Source of the DNA: Limnoglobus roseus
GTDB lineage: Bacteria > Planctomycetota > Planctomycetia > Gemmatales > Gemmataceae
Direction: 5' to 3'
Assembly: GCF_008254045.1 (NCBI RefSeq)
Contig: NZ_CP042425.1
Coordinates: forward strand, 8,508,163-8,572,162
Length of the DNA: 64,000 nucleotides
Shown piece after piece: positions 7,303 to 15,636 of this stretch; position 1 is the stretch's first letter; each line of letters starts with the position of its first letter. The position numbers and the translations under genes are program-made. The notes under the pieces were generated by a model that worked only from the letters and a program-made list of their open reading frames with translations, did not search any database and was not told the origin of the DNA.

Positions 7303-8874
7303 CTTCTTGCTGTGGCACGCGCAGCCTTCGCCGAGGCTGCCGCGGAGGAGTTCGGTTAGCAGCAGGCCGCTGCCCTTCGTCACGATCACCTCGCCGGGCA
7401 GCAGGCCGACGACTTCCGTTTGCGTGTCGGTCTTCGCGGCGGTGCGGACCTTGCGGACGTGGAACACCTTCGGCGAATCCTCCTTCAGGTAGTTCTTGTC
7501 GCGCACGAAGACGATCTGGCAGCACCCTTCGGAATGCACCGCCTCCGTCGGCACCGACACCACCTCCGGTTCCTCCCGCAAGATCACGCGGCCGGAGCCG
7601 AAGGTGTTCGACCGCTGTTGCCCGTCCGGGTCGGCGAGGTTGGCTCGGACCTTCACGGTGCGGGTCTTCGGATCGGCCTGCGTGCTGATCCAGGTGAGCG
7701 TGCCGGTGAGTTCGTCCGGGCCGCCGTCGGGCTTGAACCGCACCGTCTGGCCCGCCTTGATGCGGCGGGCGTCCTCGGCCTTCACGTCGAAGGTCAGCCA
7801 GAGGAACCGCGTGTCGACGACTTCGAAGAGGATGCGCGACAGGTCCACGACTTCGCCCGTCACCACGTCGCCGGAAACGATCACGCCGTCCATCGGCGCG
7901 ACGAGCGGGAGCAGGTTCGACGTGGTCGTGGCGGCGTCGAGCGAACTCGTCACGTCCGCCGGGAGTGCCAGGAACTGCAACTTCGCCTTCAGTTGTTCGA
8001 GCGTGACGCTTTTCAACTCGGCCGCGGGGAGCGGCAACCCGAGATTGACGAGACCCTGTCGGGCGGCCTCCATCCGAATCTCCGTCTCCTGCACGGCAGC
8101 CTCCGCCTCGCGGATGCGCGTCTCGGGCACGGCCCCGCCGGACCCGCGGACGTTGACGAGCGTCTGCGATTTCAGTTGCAGTAGGCCGAACGCTTGGAGG
8201 AGTTCCGCCTTCGCCTTGCCGGCTTCGTTCGCGTCCACGAGCGCGAGCACGTCGCCGCGGCTGACGCGGTCGCCGAGTCGCTTGAATACCCGCGTCACGC
8301 TACCGGGCGACCGGCTCGATAGGTGGGCCACGCGGGTCTGGTCGTAACCGATCTCGCCGGGGGCGGTGACGAACTCGACGGCGGGGGCGGTCGAAACCGG
8401 CTCGACGGCGATGCCGGCCTTGTCCGCCGCGGCCTCGTCGGTGAACTGAATCCGCCGCTGGTGCGACTTGCAGATCGGGTTGTTCTCGGGCCGCGGCGCG
8501 AAGTCGATCGCCCGCTTCGCCCGGTCCAACTCGGCGGGCGTCACGGCGGGCATCGCCTTCAACTGCGCGAGCTTCGGGTTGCACAGCACGCACTCGGGCA
8601 CGCCGTGGACCTTGCACCACCCGCGGGCCTTCGGCCGCGGGAGTAGTTCCTCGCTGCACTCGACGCAGGCCGATTCGGGAACGCCGTGCTCATTGCACCA
8701 GTCGTCGGCTTCCGCGGGCGGGGCGTTCAACGCCGAGAATTTCGGCAACGCCCAGCCGGTGTGGTGGCCCCACCACCCGACGGCCGCGAGGCCGCACAAG
8801 ATGACCAGCGTTGGCACGGCGTGCAGGGCCGCACCGGCGAGGGAGCGCGACGGACGCGCGGGAGGTTCGTTCAT
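7300..8874 (-). CDS. RND efflux periplasmic adaptor (CusB/HlyD family) with N-terminal Cys/His metal motifs
   Basis: A 524-residue membrane fusion protein. One N-terminal TM (about residues 14-38) is followed by two WC-x2-HGV-type units with paired cysteines (DDWCNEHGVPESACVEC and GWCKVHGVPECVLC), then CKSHQRRIQF. Next come the adaptor domains: lipoyl half (GSVTRVFKRLGDRVSRGD), alpha hairpin, second lipoyl half (APMDGVIVSGDVVTGEVV) and beta-barrel. The end is ACHSKK. It bridges the RND pump to an outer-membrane channel; no channel gene is seen here. It is the first major gene of the efflux operon, followed by the pump. The extra Cys/His units probably pass metal to the pump (inference). Confidence 0.88.
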   Translation of the reverse strand: MNEPPARPSRSLAGAALHAVPTLVILCGLAAVGWWGHHTGWALPKFSALNAPPAEADDWCNEHGVPESACVECSEELLPRPKARGWCKVHGVPECVLCNPKLAQLKAMPAVTPAELDRAKRAIDFAPRPENNPICKSHQRRIQFTDEAAADKAGIAVEPVSTAPAVEFVTAPGEIGYDQTRVAHLSSRSPGSVTRVFKRLGDRVSRGDVLALVDANEAGKAKAELLQAFGLLQLKSQTLVNVRGSGGAVPETRIREAEAAVQETEIRMEAARQGLVNLGLPLPAAELKSVTLEQLKAKLQFLALPADVTSSLDAATTTSNLLPLVAPMDGVIVSGDVVTGEVVDLSRILFEVVDTRFLWLTFDVKAEDARRIKAGQTVRFKPDGGPDELTGTLTWISTQADPKTRTVKVRANLADPDGQQRSNTFGSGRVILREEPEVVSVPTEAVHSEGCCQIVFVRDKNYLKEDSPKVFHVRKVRTAAKTDTQTEVVGLLPGEVIVTKGSGLLLTELLRGSLGEGCACHSKK

Positions 8875-8940
8875 GGGAAGCCCAAGTGCAGGAAGCGATC
8901 GCGGTGGAATGCGGAGAAGCCCAGTCGGGACGTGCCGAGA

Positions 8941-9285
8941 CTAGATGACGAGCGCGCAGTGCGAGACGTAGAGCGGCGGAGACGGAACGTGGCAGTCGGA
9001 TGGAACGAGACGGGGACGAACAACCTTCAAGACATCAAGGGTCGCGAAGACCAACGATTCGGGCGTCAGCCCCGGATCGATCAAAGACGATTGCACTGAC
9101 AGCGACGGCTGATACGCATCGACTTGGGCCGAGGCGGGGCAATCCGGTTGGTGGTCGTCGTGCGAGTCTGGCAATTGCGATTCGCCGACGGGGTGCGGTT
9201 CGTCCGCGTGGCAAACGCAGAAGCCGGCCGGTACGAGCAACGGCCCGCACGCCACCAGCAACAGCACTCGCACAAGCAACAACAA
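8941..9285 (-). CDS. Small exported His-containing protein at the head of the metal-efflux locus
   Basis: A 114-residue protein with a hydrophobic N-terminus (LLLVRVLLLVACGPLLVPAG), a short Cys pair (FCVCHADEPH), an acidic His patch (DSHDDHQPDC) and a C-terminus PSPPLYVSHCALVI. Small proteins with a PPLYL.-type end are often found beside Czc/Cus genes in planctomycetes; that recollection is not verified here. The start is a TTG preceded by GGAG; a GTG at 9273 is an alternative. It lies 66 bases upstream of the adaptor gene on the same strand, so a periplasmic metal-responsive role is plausible but unproven. Confidence 0.55.
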   Translation of the reverse strand: MLLLVRVLLLVACGPLLVPAGFCVCHADEPHPVGESQLPDSHDDHQPDCPASAQVDAYQPSLSVQSSLIDPGLTPESLVFATLDVLKVVRPRLVPSDCHVPSPPLYVSHCALVI

Positions 9286-9442
9286 ACGCCGACTCCGAGA
9301 AGGTTGACACCAGAACTTTACCCGCAGACCGGCCGGCCGTCAATTCGCACGCCGTATAACCGCGTGCAGGTGGCGGTCGCTCGGCTGGACAAAGTGCCCC
9401 CGAAACGGCACACTCGGCCCTTCCCCATTCGGAGGTTCGCCC

Positions 9443-9982
9443 GTGGACATCGTCCTTTACGTGCTGATCGGCCTCGCGGCCGTCGTCGCACTCTTCTTGC
9501 TCGCGGCTGCGTTCCGGTCGGCCGATTTCGTGATCGCGCGGTCGGCGACGGTGGCCGCCCCGCCGGCGGCGATCTTCCCGCACGTCAACGACTTCCACAA
9601 GTGGGCCGCGTGGTCGCCGTTCGAGAAACTCGACCCGAACATGGTGAAGACGTTCGACGGCCCGCCGGCCGGCATTGGGGCGGGCTACCACTGGAGCGGC
9701 AACGCGAAGGCCGGCGAGGGCCGCATGACCATCACCGACAGTCGGCCGAGCGACCGCGTTCAGATGACGCTCGACTTCGTGCGACCGTTCCGCGCCACGA
9801 ACGCCGTGGAGTTCACGTTCGTACCGGAGGGCGGTCAGACCCGCGTGACCTGGAGCATGTCCGGCCGGAACGGCTTCGTCCCGCGGGCGTTCGGCCTGAT
9901 CGTGAACATCGACAAACTCGTCGGCCGCGACTTCGAGAAGGGACTGGCCCAGTTGAAAGCGATCGCCGAAGCGAAGGGCTGA
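9443..9982 (+). CDS. SRPBCC-family protein (polyketide cyclase/START-like)
   Basis: A 179-residue protein. An N-terminal hydrophobic segment (residues 3-25) precedes a START-fold domain: ATVAAPPAAIFPHVNDFHKW, then AWSPFEKLDPNM, then a central strand region with GGQTRVTWSMSG. This fold makes a ligand-binding groove for hydrophobic molecules, and members of this TM-anchored branch have no settled substrate. It is monocistronic, divergent from the metal-efflux operon and convergent with the next gene. No catalytic residues can be named. Confidence 0.8.
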   Translation: MDIVLYVLIGLAAVVALFLLAAAFRSADFVIARSATVAAPPAAIFPHVNDFHKWAAWSPFEKLDPNMVKTFDGPPAGIGAGYHWSGNAKAGEGRMTITDSRPSDRVQMTLDFVRPFRATNAVEFTFVPEGGQTRVTWSMSGRNGFVPRAFGLIVNIDKLVGRDFEKGLAQLKAIAEAKG

Positions 9983-10007
9983 GCGGTGCGGAGACGACCG
10001 GGGGAAC

Positions 10008-10625
10008 TCACGGCTTCCCCGGTTGCCGCGACGAGTAGCAGTCGAGGAGGCCGTAGACCACGCACCCGGCGACGATGACGGTCATGACGAGGCCGGCGTT
10101 GTGAATGTAGCCGGTCTTGAAGATGACGGTCGCTGTGAAGGCCGAGATGAACACGAGGACGACGGCCGCGAATTGCAGCACGCGGCCCCACCGGGGGAGG
10201 TTCCGGCCGAGAAGCCAAATTTGCACCAGGTCGAGCGCCCACAAGGCCGAGACGATCAAGTTGCTGGTCGCCGTGAGCGATCCCTGCTTGGCGTAAACGT
10301 CGTTGAGGGAAAAGTGGAACGCCCGCAGACCGTAGTAGAGGTGGACGAAGTAGGCCAACCCCGCGAACGTCCAGAACCACCGCCACCGCCGCCACTGGGC
10401 GTCCGTCCGCCGGCCGAGGGCGTAGCGGCAGAACGCCGGCGTGACGAGCAACATCACCAGCCAAATCGTGAAGCGGGCACGGTACAGGTTGAGGTTCTGC
10501 TCGGTCAGCGAGACCGCCACTGCCGCGGCCAGCCCGAGACCGAACAGGGCGAACGCAATGGCGAACGGCCACCGAGTCGGCGGGGCTTGAGGAGGGATCG
10601 CAACTGTAGCCGTTGGGGCGTTCAT
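10008..10625 (-). CDS. Multi-pass membrane protein of unknown function, last gene of the diheme-cytochrome operon
   Basis: A 205-residue protein that I do not recognise. After a short Pro/Ala-rich cytoplasmic start (MNAPTATVAIPPQAPP) there are about five or six hydrophobic segments: near residues 18-38, 47-66, 80-100, 118-136, 145-165 and 170-190. The loop between them carries RRTDAQWRRWRWFWTFAGLAY. It is read in the same direction as, and 40 bases after, the diheme cytochrome gene. A membrane electron-transfer or assembly partner is possible from context only. The ATG at 10625 is preferred over a start 12 codons upstream. Confidence 0.6.
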   Translation of the reverse strand: MNAPTATVAIPPQAPPTRWPFAIAFALFGLGLAAAVAVSLTEQNLNLYRARFTIWLVMLLVTPAFCRYALGRRTDAQWRRWRWFWTFAGLAYFVHLYYGLRAFHFSLNDVYAKQGSLTATSNLIVSALWALDLVQIWLLGRNLPRWGRVLQFAAVVLVFISAFTATVIFKTGYIHNAGLVMTVIVAGCVVYGLLDCYSSRQPGKP

Positions 10626-10665
10626 GGTGGCGGGTCCAGTCGGGGCAAGTTCGGCGTACACGCGG

Positions 10666-12507
10666 TCAGAACGTCTTCAGGTACTCCAACAAGTCTTCGA
10701 GTTGGGCCTTGTCCCACCCCTTGCCCTGGAACGCCCACGGGTAGTCGTGGCCCGCGTTCGAGTTGCCGGGCAACGACGTGTCGAAGCGGTAATACTGACC
10801 CGCGTCCGGCTTCTCCGGGCAGTCGAGGCCCACGTCGGCGGTGTCGTACCGGTTCTTCCCGCGGTAGAAGACCTTCGGCCGCTCCTTCAGGTTGATGAGC
10901 TGCGCCAGCGTCGGCACGCTCGCGTTGTGCAGGAATGGCGCGCGAGCGAAAACTCCGTCGATCGGGCCGTTCACGTAGGCCCCGGTGAAGCGGATGTGGT
11001 CCCGCTGGAACTCCAACTGGTGGACGAGCGGGTAGCCGCCGAACTCCGTGTACGGGTGGCCGACCTCGGTCTTGTACGTGAACCGCCGGTACAGTTGGAA
11101 CGGCGCGATGTCGCCGTAACGGAACGTGATCCGGGCGGTGTCCGTGCCTAACAGTTCTGACGGGACAAGGCGGCCGTGCCAGGGGCCGGGGTTTTTTGGG
11201 TCGAGGGGGCGGCCATCGTCGCCGAAGTCCTGCGGGTTGTAAGCCCAGTAAGGGGCGGGTGCGGCCGGCCGCGGGACGACCGGCCCGCCGTGGCAGGTCG
11301 CGCAGTGCTGGTCGTACACTTTCTTGCCGCGCTCGGCACGGGCGGCGTCCGGTGTCACGCCGAAGTATTCCGCGAAGGTCTTGCGGCACCGGGCGGTGCG
11401 GGTGTACTCGGCGGCCTGCTTGATGTTGTGGGCGAGTTCCGGTTGGTCCAGGCTGTCCGGCGTCGCTCCGGCCGTCATCGCCGCGAGTGCACTGCGGGCG
11501 ACGTGGTCCTTGATCGTGCCGTCGAACTGCGACCAGACCCACTGTTCCTGGTTGAACACGGCCGGAATCTTCGAGTAGCCGCGGTTCAGGTTTACCGGCA
11601 GGTCCAGCACCGAGTTGAGCAGCGTCTTGAACGGCTGCGTCCGGCCGGGGCCGACCGTGTTGTACGGCGGCAGGCGGCCGTCATCGCCGGCCACCCCGTT
11701 CGCGATCTGGTACGGCTTCTCGTGGCCCCAGAACGGGTAGTCGTACTTCGGGATCGTCTTCAGGGCTTGCGCCTGCACCGCCGCCAGCCACCGGCCGATG
11801 AACAGGCGGTCCAGGACGTTGAGCTTGACACTCTTCTTGTTCAACTCTGCCTCGATCCGGTCCATGTTCAGGACGTTCTGCAACTCGCTCTCTTCCAGGT
11901 CCGGCGTGTCGTGGTTGTAAGGCCGACCCGATGGCGGGTTGGCCAGTTTCTTCCGCCCGGCCTCGTTCGGCTCTTTGAAAAGGATGGCCGCACGGAACGA
12001 CTCGAAGAACGGGATCAGGTCGAGGTCGGCGTTGCCGGCCGCGAAGATCACCTCGCGCGGGGCGTCGTCGCCCTTCGCGCGGAACTGCACCGAATGGCAC
12101 GCGGCACAACTCAGGCCGACGAACGGCACCGGCGACGGGCTGGCCGACGACGGCTGGTAGTTCGTCACGCAGAAACCGACCGGCAGGCCGTGGTTGGCGG
12201 CCGCGTCGGCCGAGTCGGTGCGGCGGATGAAGCCGAAGTGGTCGATCCAGTCTTCGCCCGCCTTCGGCTGGAAGTACTGCGGGAAGATGTCTGGCAGCAC
12301 TTGCAGCACGGCCAGCGGCGCGAACTCCGTGCCGATGGTGCGGTGCCGAAACACCTCGGCTGCGTCCGGTTCCAGCGTCGGCGTGACCCAGGCGTGTTCC
12401 AGCACCACGATGGCCCCGGCGGCGAGTACCCCGATGGCACCCGCCAGGATCAGGAGCGCCTGGAGGATCGCCTCCATGTTCCGCTTGAACCAGAGGAACC
12501 ACCTCAT
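10666..12507 (-). CDS. Membrane-anchored diheme cytochrome c, RoxA/RoxB-like
   Basis: A 613-residue protein. An N-terminal TM anchor (about residues 12-36) is followed by a large periplasmic part with two heme c sites: CAACH at residues 135-139 and CATCH near residue 390. The C-terminal part has FARAPFLHNASVPTLAQLI and FDTSLPGNSNAGHDY, a signature I associate with RoxA-like diheme oxygenases/peroxidase-like cytochromes. It probably does oxidative chemistry or electron transfer in the periplasm; rubber is not a likely substrate. The start ATG overlaps the stop of the upstream ATPase gene as ATGA, so the two are co-translated. Confidence 0.8.
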   Translation of the reverse strand: MRWFLWFKRNMEAILQALLILAGAIGVLAAGAIVVLEHAWVTPTLEPDAAEVFRHRTIGTEFAPLAVLQVLPDIFPQYFQPKAGEDWIDHFGFIRRTDSADAAANHGLPVGFCVTNYQPSSASPSPVPFVGLSCAACHSVQFRAKGDDAPREVIFAAGNADLDLIPFFESFRAAILFKEPNEAGRKKLANPPSGRPYNHDTPDLEESELQNVLNMDRIEAELNKKSVKLNVLDRLFIGRWLAAVQAQALKTIPKYDYPFWGHEKPYQIANGVAGDDGRLPPYNTVGPGRTQPFKTLLNSVLDLPVNLNRGYSKIPAVFNQEQWVWSQFDGTIKDHVARSALAAMTAGATPDSLDQPELAHNIKQAAEYTRTARCRKTFAEYFGVTPDAARAERGKKVYDQHCATCHGGPVVPRPAAPAPYWAYNPQDFGDDGRPLDPKNPGPWHGRLVPSELLGTDTARITFRYGDIAPFQLYRRFTYKTEVGHPYTEFGGYPLVHQLEFQRDHIRFTGAYVNGPIDGVFARAPFLHNASVPTLAQLINLKERPKVFYRGKNRYDTADVGLDCPEKPDAGQYYRFDTSLPGNSNAGHDYPWAFQGKGWDKAQLEDLLEYLKTF

Positions 12508-13772
12508 GCCTGACCCTCCGGGACGGACGGCCCGACGATTTGCGACACCTTGATGACGTGTATCCGGCTCGTGTCTACGTCGAACAGCGACCGGAGCAGT
12601 TTCGTGTACTCCTTCCCCTGGAGGCGGTCGGAGAGCACCCAGATCGTGCGGCGAACCAACTTCAGCTTCGCGACAACGCCGGGGACGCGAGCTTCGATTC
12701 GCTCCACGACCTTCCGCCCCCGCTCTTCCACGGTCCCTTCGGCCGTCGCGTCGAATCCGAACAGGTCGTCCACGTCGTCGATGATGAGCAGCGGCGAGCG
12801 GTCCCACGGCCACAGAATGCGGCCGTCGAAGAATTCCTGCTGCTCCTCGTTGGTCACGTCGCCGCCGCGCTCGACTTTGAGCCGCATGTGGGCGCGGGCG
12901 TCGAGGGCCTTCTTTTGTTCGAACTCCAGAATCTTCGACAGCGTGGTGTACCGACCGACGCCCATCTGGAAGGCGTGTTCGGTTCCGACGGCCGTCGCCA
13001 GGCTGCTTTTACCCACGCCCGCCGCCCCGAAGATGATGATGTGCTCGGCCGGGCCGTTGAAGTCGGCCGGGAGGGGAGTGCTGAACTCCGTGAGGTACTG
13101 AACCGCGGACTCTTCGGTACCGCGCAACTCGGGGTTGGGGACGACTTCGATCTTCTTCGGGAAGTTGGCGAAGCGGTACAGGTACGGCAGGCCGGCTTGC
13201 TGGAACGTGATCTTCCGCCGCACCCACCAGTAGCCGACGCCCAGCGTCATCACGAAGACCGCGCCGGCGGCCTCAACGCCCCAGAGCGGGTCGTAGAGGG
13301 CCATCGTCGCGGTGATGATCCCGGTGGCGAAGTAGATGAGCGCGGTGATGACGTTCCACCAGATTTCGTGGCCGTTGAACGGGAACTGGGCCACGCCGGG
13401 AATCGGCTGGTCGGCCGCGTTCAGGTGGGCCGCCCGGTAGTTCGCGTACTCCCGCTTGTAATCGAGGACTTCCTTCACGATCCACATGAGCATGTTCGCG
13501 CCGCCGCACGCCGCGAACGCCCACCCCGGCACGTTCGGGTCGCCGAAGTACCACCGGGCGATCCACGAAAAGAGGTAGGTGATCGTGAACCCGAGGCTGA
13601 AGTGCCCGAACTGGTCGGCCGTCCAGACGTAGCTGACCGTCGGCGTTTCCTGCACGTCCTTGCCGAACCAGTCCTTGTATAACTGGCGTGCGACCGTGAG
13701 CGGTCCCGGCAGTCGCGGTGGCTCCGGTCGCGTCGGCGGCGGGGCGAGGGGCGAAGGCGGGATCGAAGACAT
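12504..13772 (-). CDS. Membrane-anchored P-loop ATPase of unknown function
   Basis: A 422-residue protein. The N-terminal half has about four TM segments (near residues 60-80, 90-112, 145-170 and 175-195). The C-terminal half is a cytoplasmic nucleotide-binding domain with Walker A IIIFGAAGVGKSSLA and Walker B LLIIDDVDDLF, followed by an arginine-rich sensor-like stretch (VRRTIWVLSDRLQGKEYTK). I know no named family with this layout. Translational coupling (ATGA) to a diheme cytochrome c suggests a role in its assembly, gating or regulation. The start MSSIPPSPLAPP at 13772 is chosen; an upstream extension is not conserved-looking. It heads a three-gene operon. Confidence 0.7.
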   Translation of the reverse strand: MSSIPPSPLAPPPTRPEPPRLPGPLTVARQLYKDWFGKDVQETPTVSYVWTADQFGHFSLGFTITYLFSWIARWYFGDPNVPGWAFAACGGANMLMWIVKEVLDYKREYANYRAAHLNAADQPIPGVAQFPFNGHEIWWNVITALIYFATGIITATMALYDPLWGVEAAGAVFVMTLGVGYWWVRRKITFQQAGLPYLYRFANFPKKIEVVPNPELRGTEESAVQYLTEFSTPLPADFNGPAEHIIIFGAAGVGKSSLATAVGTEHAFQMGVGRYTTLSKILEFEQKKALDARAHMRLKVERGGDVTNEEQQEFFDGRILWPWDRSPLLIIDDVDDLFGFDATAEGTVEERGRKVVERIEARVPGVVAKLKLVRRTIWVLSDRLQGKEYTKLLRSLFDVDTSRIHVIKVSQIVGPSVPEGQA

Positions 13773-14236
13773 GACAAGACTCGCGGTGATGGGGACGGGG
13801 TAACAGGAGCACGGACGGCTTTTGAGCCGCGGCTGAAATTCAAACCCGGATGAGTCTGTACCGAGGATACGGGCAAGTTCCAACCAATGTCAACAACCAA
13901 GTCTCTTAATCACAATGCCATATTTGTTCAAACTGATTGATGGGTAACGATCTTTTCTACCGACTTATAAGCCGTCAACGGGTCGTGTCGTTGTCAGAAC
14001 TACGGCCAAGATGGATCTGTGGTTTTCGGGACTGCTCTGTACAGCCGATTGCGGCAGAGAGTGAGGAGTGTGTGAATCCCACAATTTAATCTTTCGGTGC
14101 CTAAATATGTAGCATCCACGTCGCTCGCAACGGCCGCACGACCTCGATTCTTGGGTGTTCTGACCGACTTACGTGGTTTGGCGTCGGAATTGCTCGGTTT
14201 CGATTCACTCTGATCGCTATTTTCAGTCACCCACCA
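13773..14236. other. AT-richer divergent intergenic region without a supported gene
   Basis: 464 bases between the ATPase operon and the phosphofructokinase gene. The stretch 13880-14130 is clearly less GC-rich than its surroundings, as expected of divergent promoters, but I cannot pick -10/-35 boxes with confidence. A 76-codon GTG-initiated frame at 14000-14230 on the minus strand has no ribosome site or recognisable motif and is not called. Confidence 0.5.
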
Positions 14237-15583
14237 GTGTCGCCACTGGACTCACTGCGGGGGACAACCGTGGTCAGCCGTGATGATCTGAACGTCAAAT
14301 CGCTCGGCCCGTGCCGGATCGATTCCCCGTTGCTGCCGCTCTTAGATCAGCGGAAGCGAAGCTATTACAACGTCGACGAGTCGGACCGGGTGCTGTTCGA
14401 CGACACGGCGTCGGCCATGATCGCCCGCGGGGTGCCCATCGACCAGATTCCGGGCTTCGAACCGGCCGGGCCGCGCCGCAAAATCTTCTTCGACCCGTCC
14501 AAGACCCGTGCCGGCATCGTGACGTGCGGCGGCCTGTGCCCCGGCTTCAACGATGTCATCCGCGGCATCGTCATGGAGTTGCACCACCTCTACGGCGTCC
14601 GCCGCATCTACGGCTTCTGCAACGGCTACCAGGGGTTCATCCCCAAGTACAAGCGGCCGGTCATCGAACTCACCCCGCAGACCATTAGCCAGATTCATGA
14701 GCACGGCGGCACCATCCTCGGCACGTCCCGCGGCCAGCAAGACCCGGCCGAGATGGTCGACTGCCTGGAGCGGATGGGCATCAACATCCTGTTCGTGATC
14801 GGTGGCGACGGCACGCTCCGCGGGGCGCAGACGATCTGCCGCGAAGTCGAAGCCCGCGGGGCGAAGATCGCCGTCGTCGGCATCCCGAAGACGATCGACA
14901 ACGACATCCTCTTCATCGACCAGAGCTTCGGCTTCCAGACGGCGTTCTCGGTGGCGGCCGATGTCATTCAGACGGCCCACGTCGAGGCGAAGGCATCGCC
15001 CAACGGCATCGGCCTCGTTCGGCTCATGGGCCGGCACTCGGGGTTCATCGCCTGCTACGCCTCACTGGCACGCAACGACGCGAACTTCGTGCTGATCCCG
15101 GAAGTGCCGTTCAAACTCGACGGGTTCCTGGAGGCAGTCAAGAAACGGGTAACGGCCTCCGGGCACGCCGTGATCGTGGTCGCGGAAGGGGCGGGGCAAG
15201 ATCTGCTCGGCGGACACGGCGGCGACACCGATGCTTCCGGGAACGCGAAACTTCTCGACATCGGGCTGTTCCTCAAACAGAAAGTCACCGACTCGTTCGC
15301 CGCGGCCAACCTCGAACTGAACCTGAAGTACTTCGACCCGAGTTACTTCGTCCGCAGCGTGAAGGCCAACCCGTTCGACGCCGTCTTCTGCCTGCGGTTA
15401 GCGCACAACGCCGTTCACGCGGCGATGGCCGGGAAGACCGAAGTGATGATTAGCCGGTGGCACCACCGGTTCGTCCTCCTACCGATTCCGCTGGCCGTCC
15501 GCGACCGCCACACCGTCGATCCGAACGGCGATCTGTGGCTGTCCGTGCTGGAATCGACCGGCCAACCGCCGAGCTTCGGATAA
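14237..15583 (+). CDS. pfkA: ATP-dependent 6-phosphofructokinase, long 'group X' type
   Basis: A 448-residue enzyme converting fructose 6-phosphate to fructose 1,6-bisphosphate. Motifs: TCGGLCPGFNDVIRG, then IGGDGTLRGAQ, then GIPKTIDNDI with the catalytic Asp, then LMGRHSGFIA. GGDG with Gly at the classic position 104 predicts ATP use, while the Lys in PKTIDND is the residue usual in PPi-linked enzymes. This mix is typical of the plant/spirochaete-like long clade. The start is either GTG at 14237 or GTG at 14270 (VSRDDLNVKSLG); the second has a GGGGGA ahead of it and may be the true one. PEP carboxylase follows 53 bases later. Confidence 0.9.
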   Translation: MSPLDSLRGTTVVSRDDLNVKSLGPCRIDSPLLPLLDQRKRSYYNVDESDRVLFDDTASAMIARGVPIDQIPGFEPAGPRRKIFFDPSKTRAGIVTCGGLCPGFNDVIRGIVMELHHLYGVRRIYGFCNGYQGFIPKYKRPVIELTPQTISQIHEHGGTILGTSRGQQDPAEMVDCLERMGINILFVIGGDGTLRGAQTICREVEARGAKIAVVGIPKTIDNDILFIDQSFGFQTAFSVAADVIQTAHVEAKASPNGIGLVRLMGRHSGFIACYASLARNDANFVLIPEVPFKLDGFLEAVKKRVTASGHAVIVVAEGAGQDLLGGHGGDTDASGNAKLLDIGLFLKQKVTDSFAAANLELNLKYFDPSYFVRSVKANPFDAVFCLRLAHNAVHAAMAGKTEVMISRWHHRFVLLPIPLAVRDRHTVDPNGDLWLSVLESTGQPPSFG

Positions 15584-15636
15584 GGGCATCCATATACCAT
15601 CGGGACCACCACGACCGATCACGGGGACGAACGCTT

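Noticed and set aside
14000-14230. 76-codon GTG-started frame on the minus strand in the AT-rich gap before pfkA
   Set aside because: No ribosome site, no domain and atypical composition; the region is better explained as a divergent promoter region.
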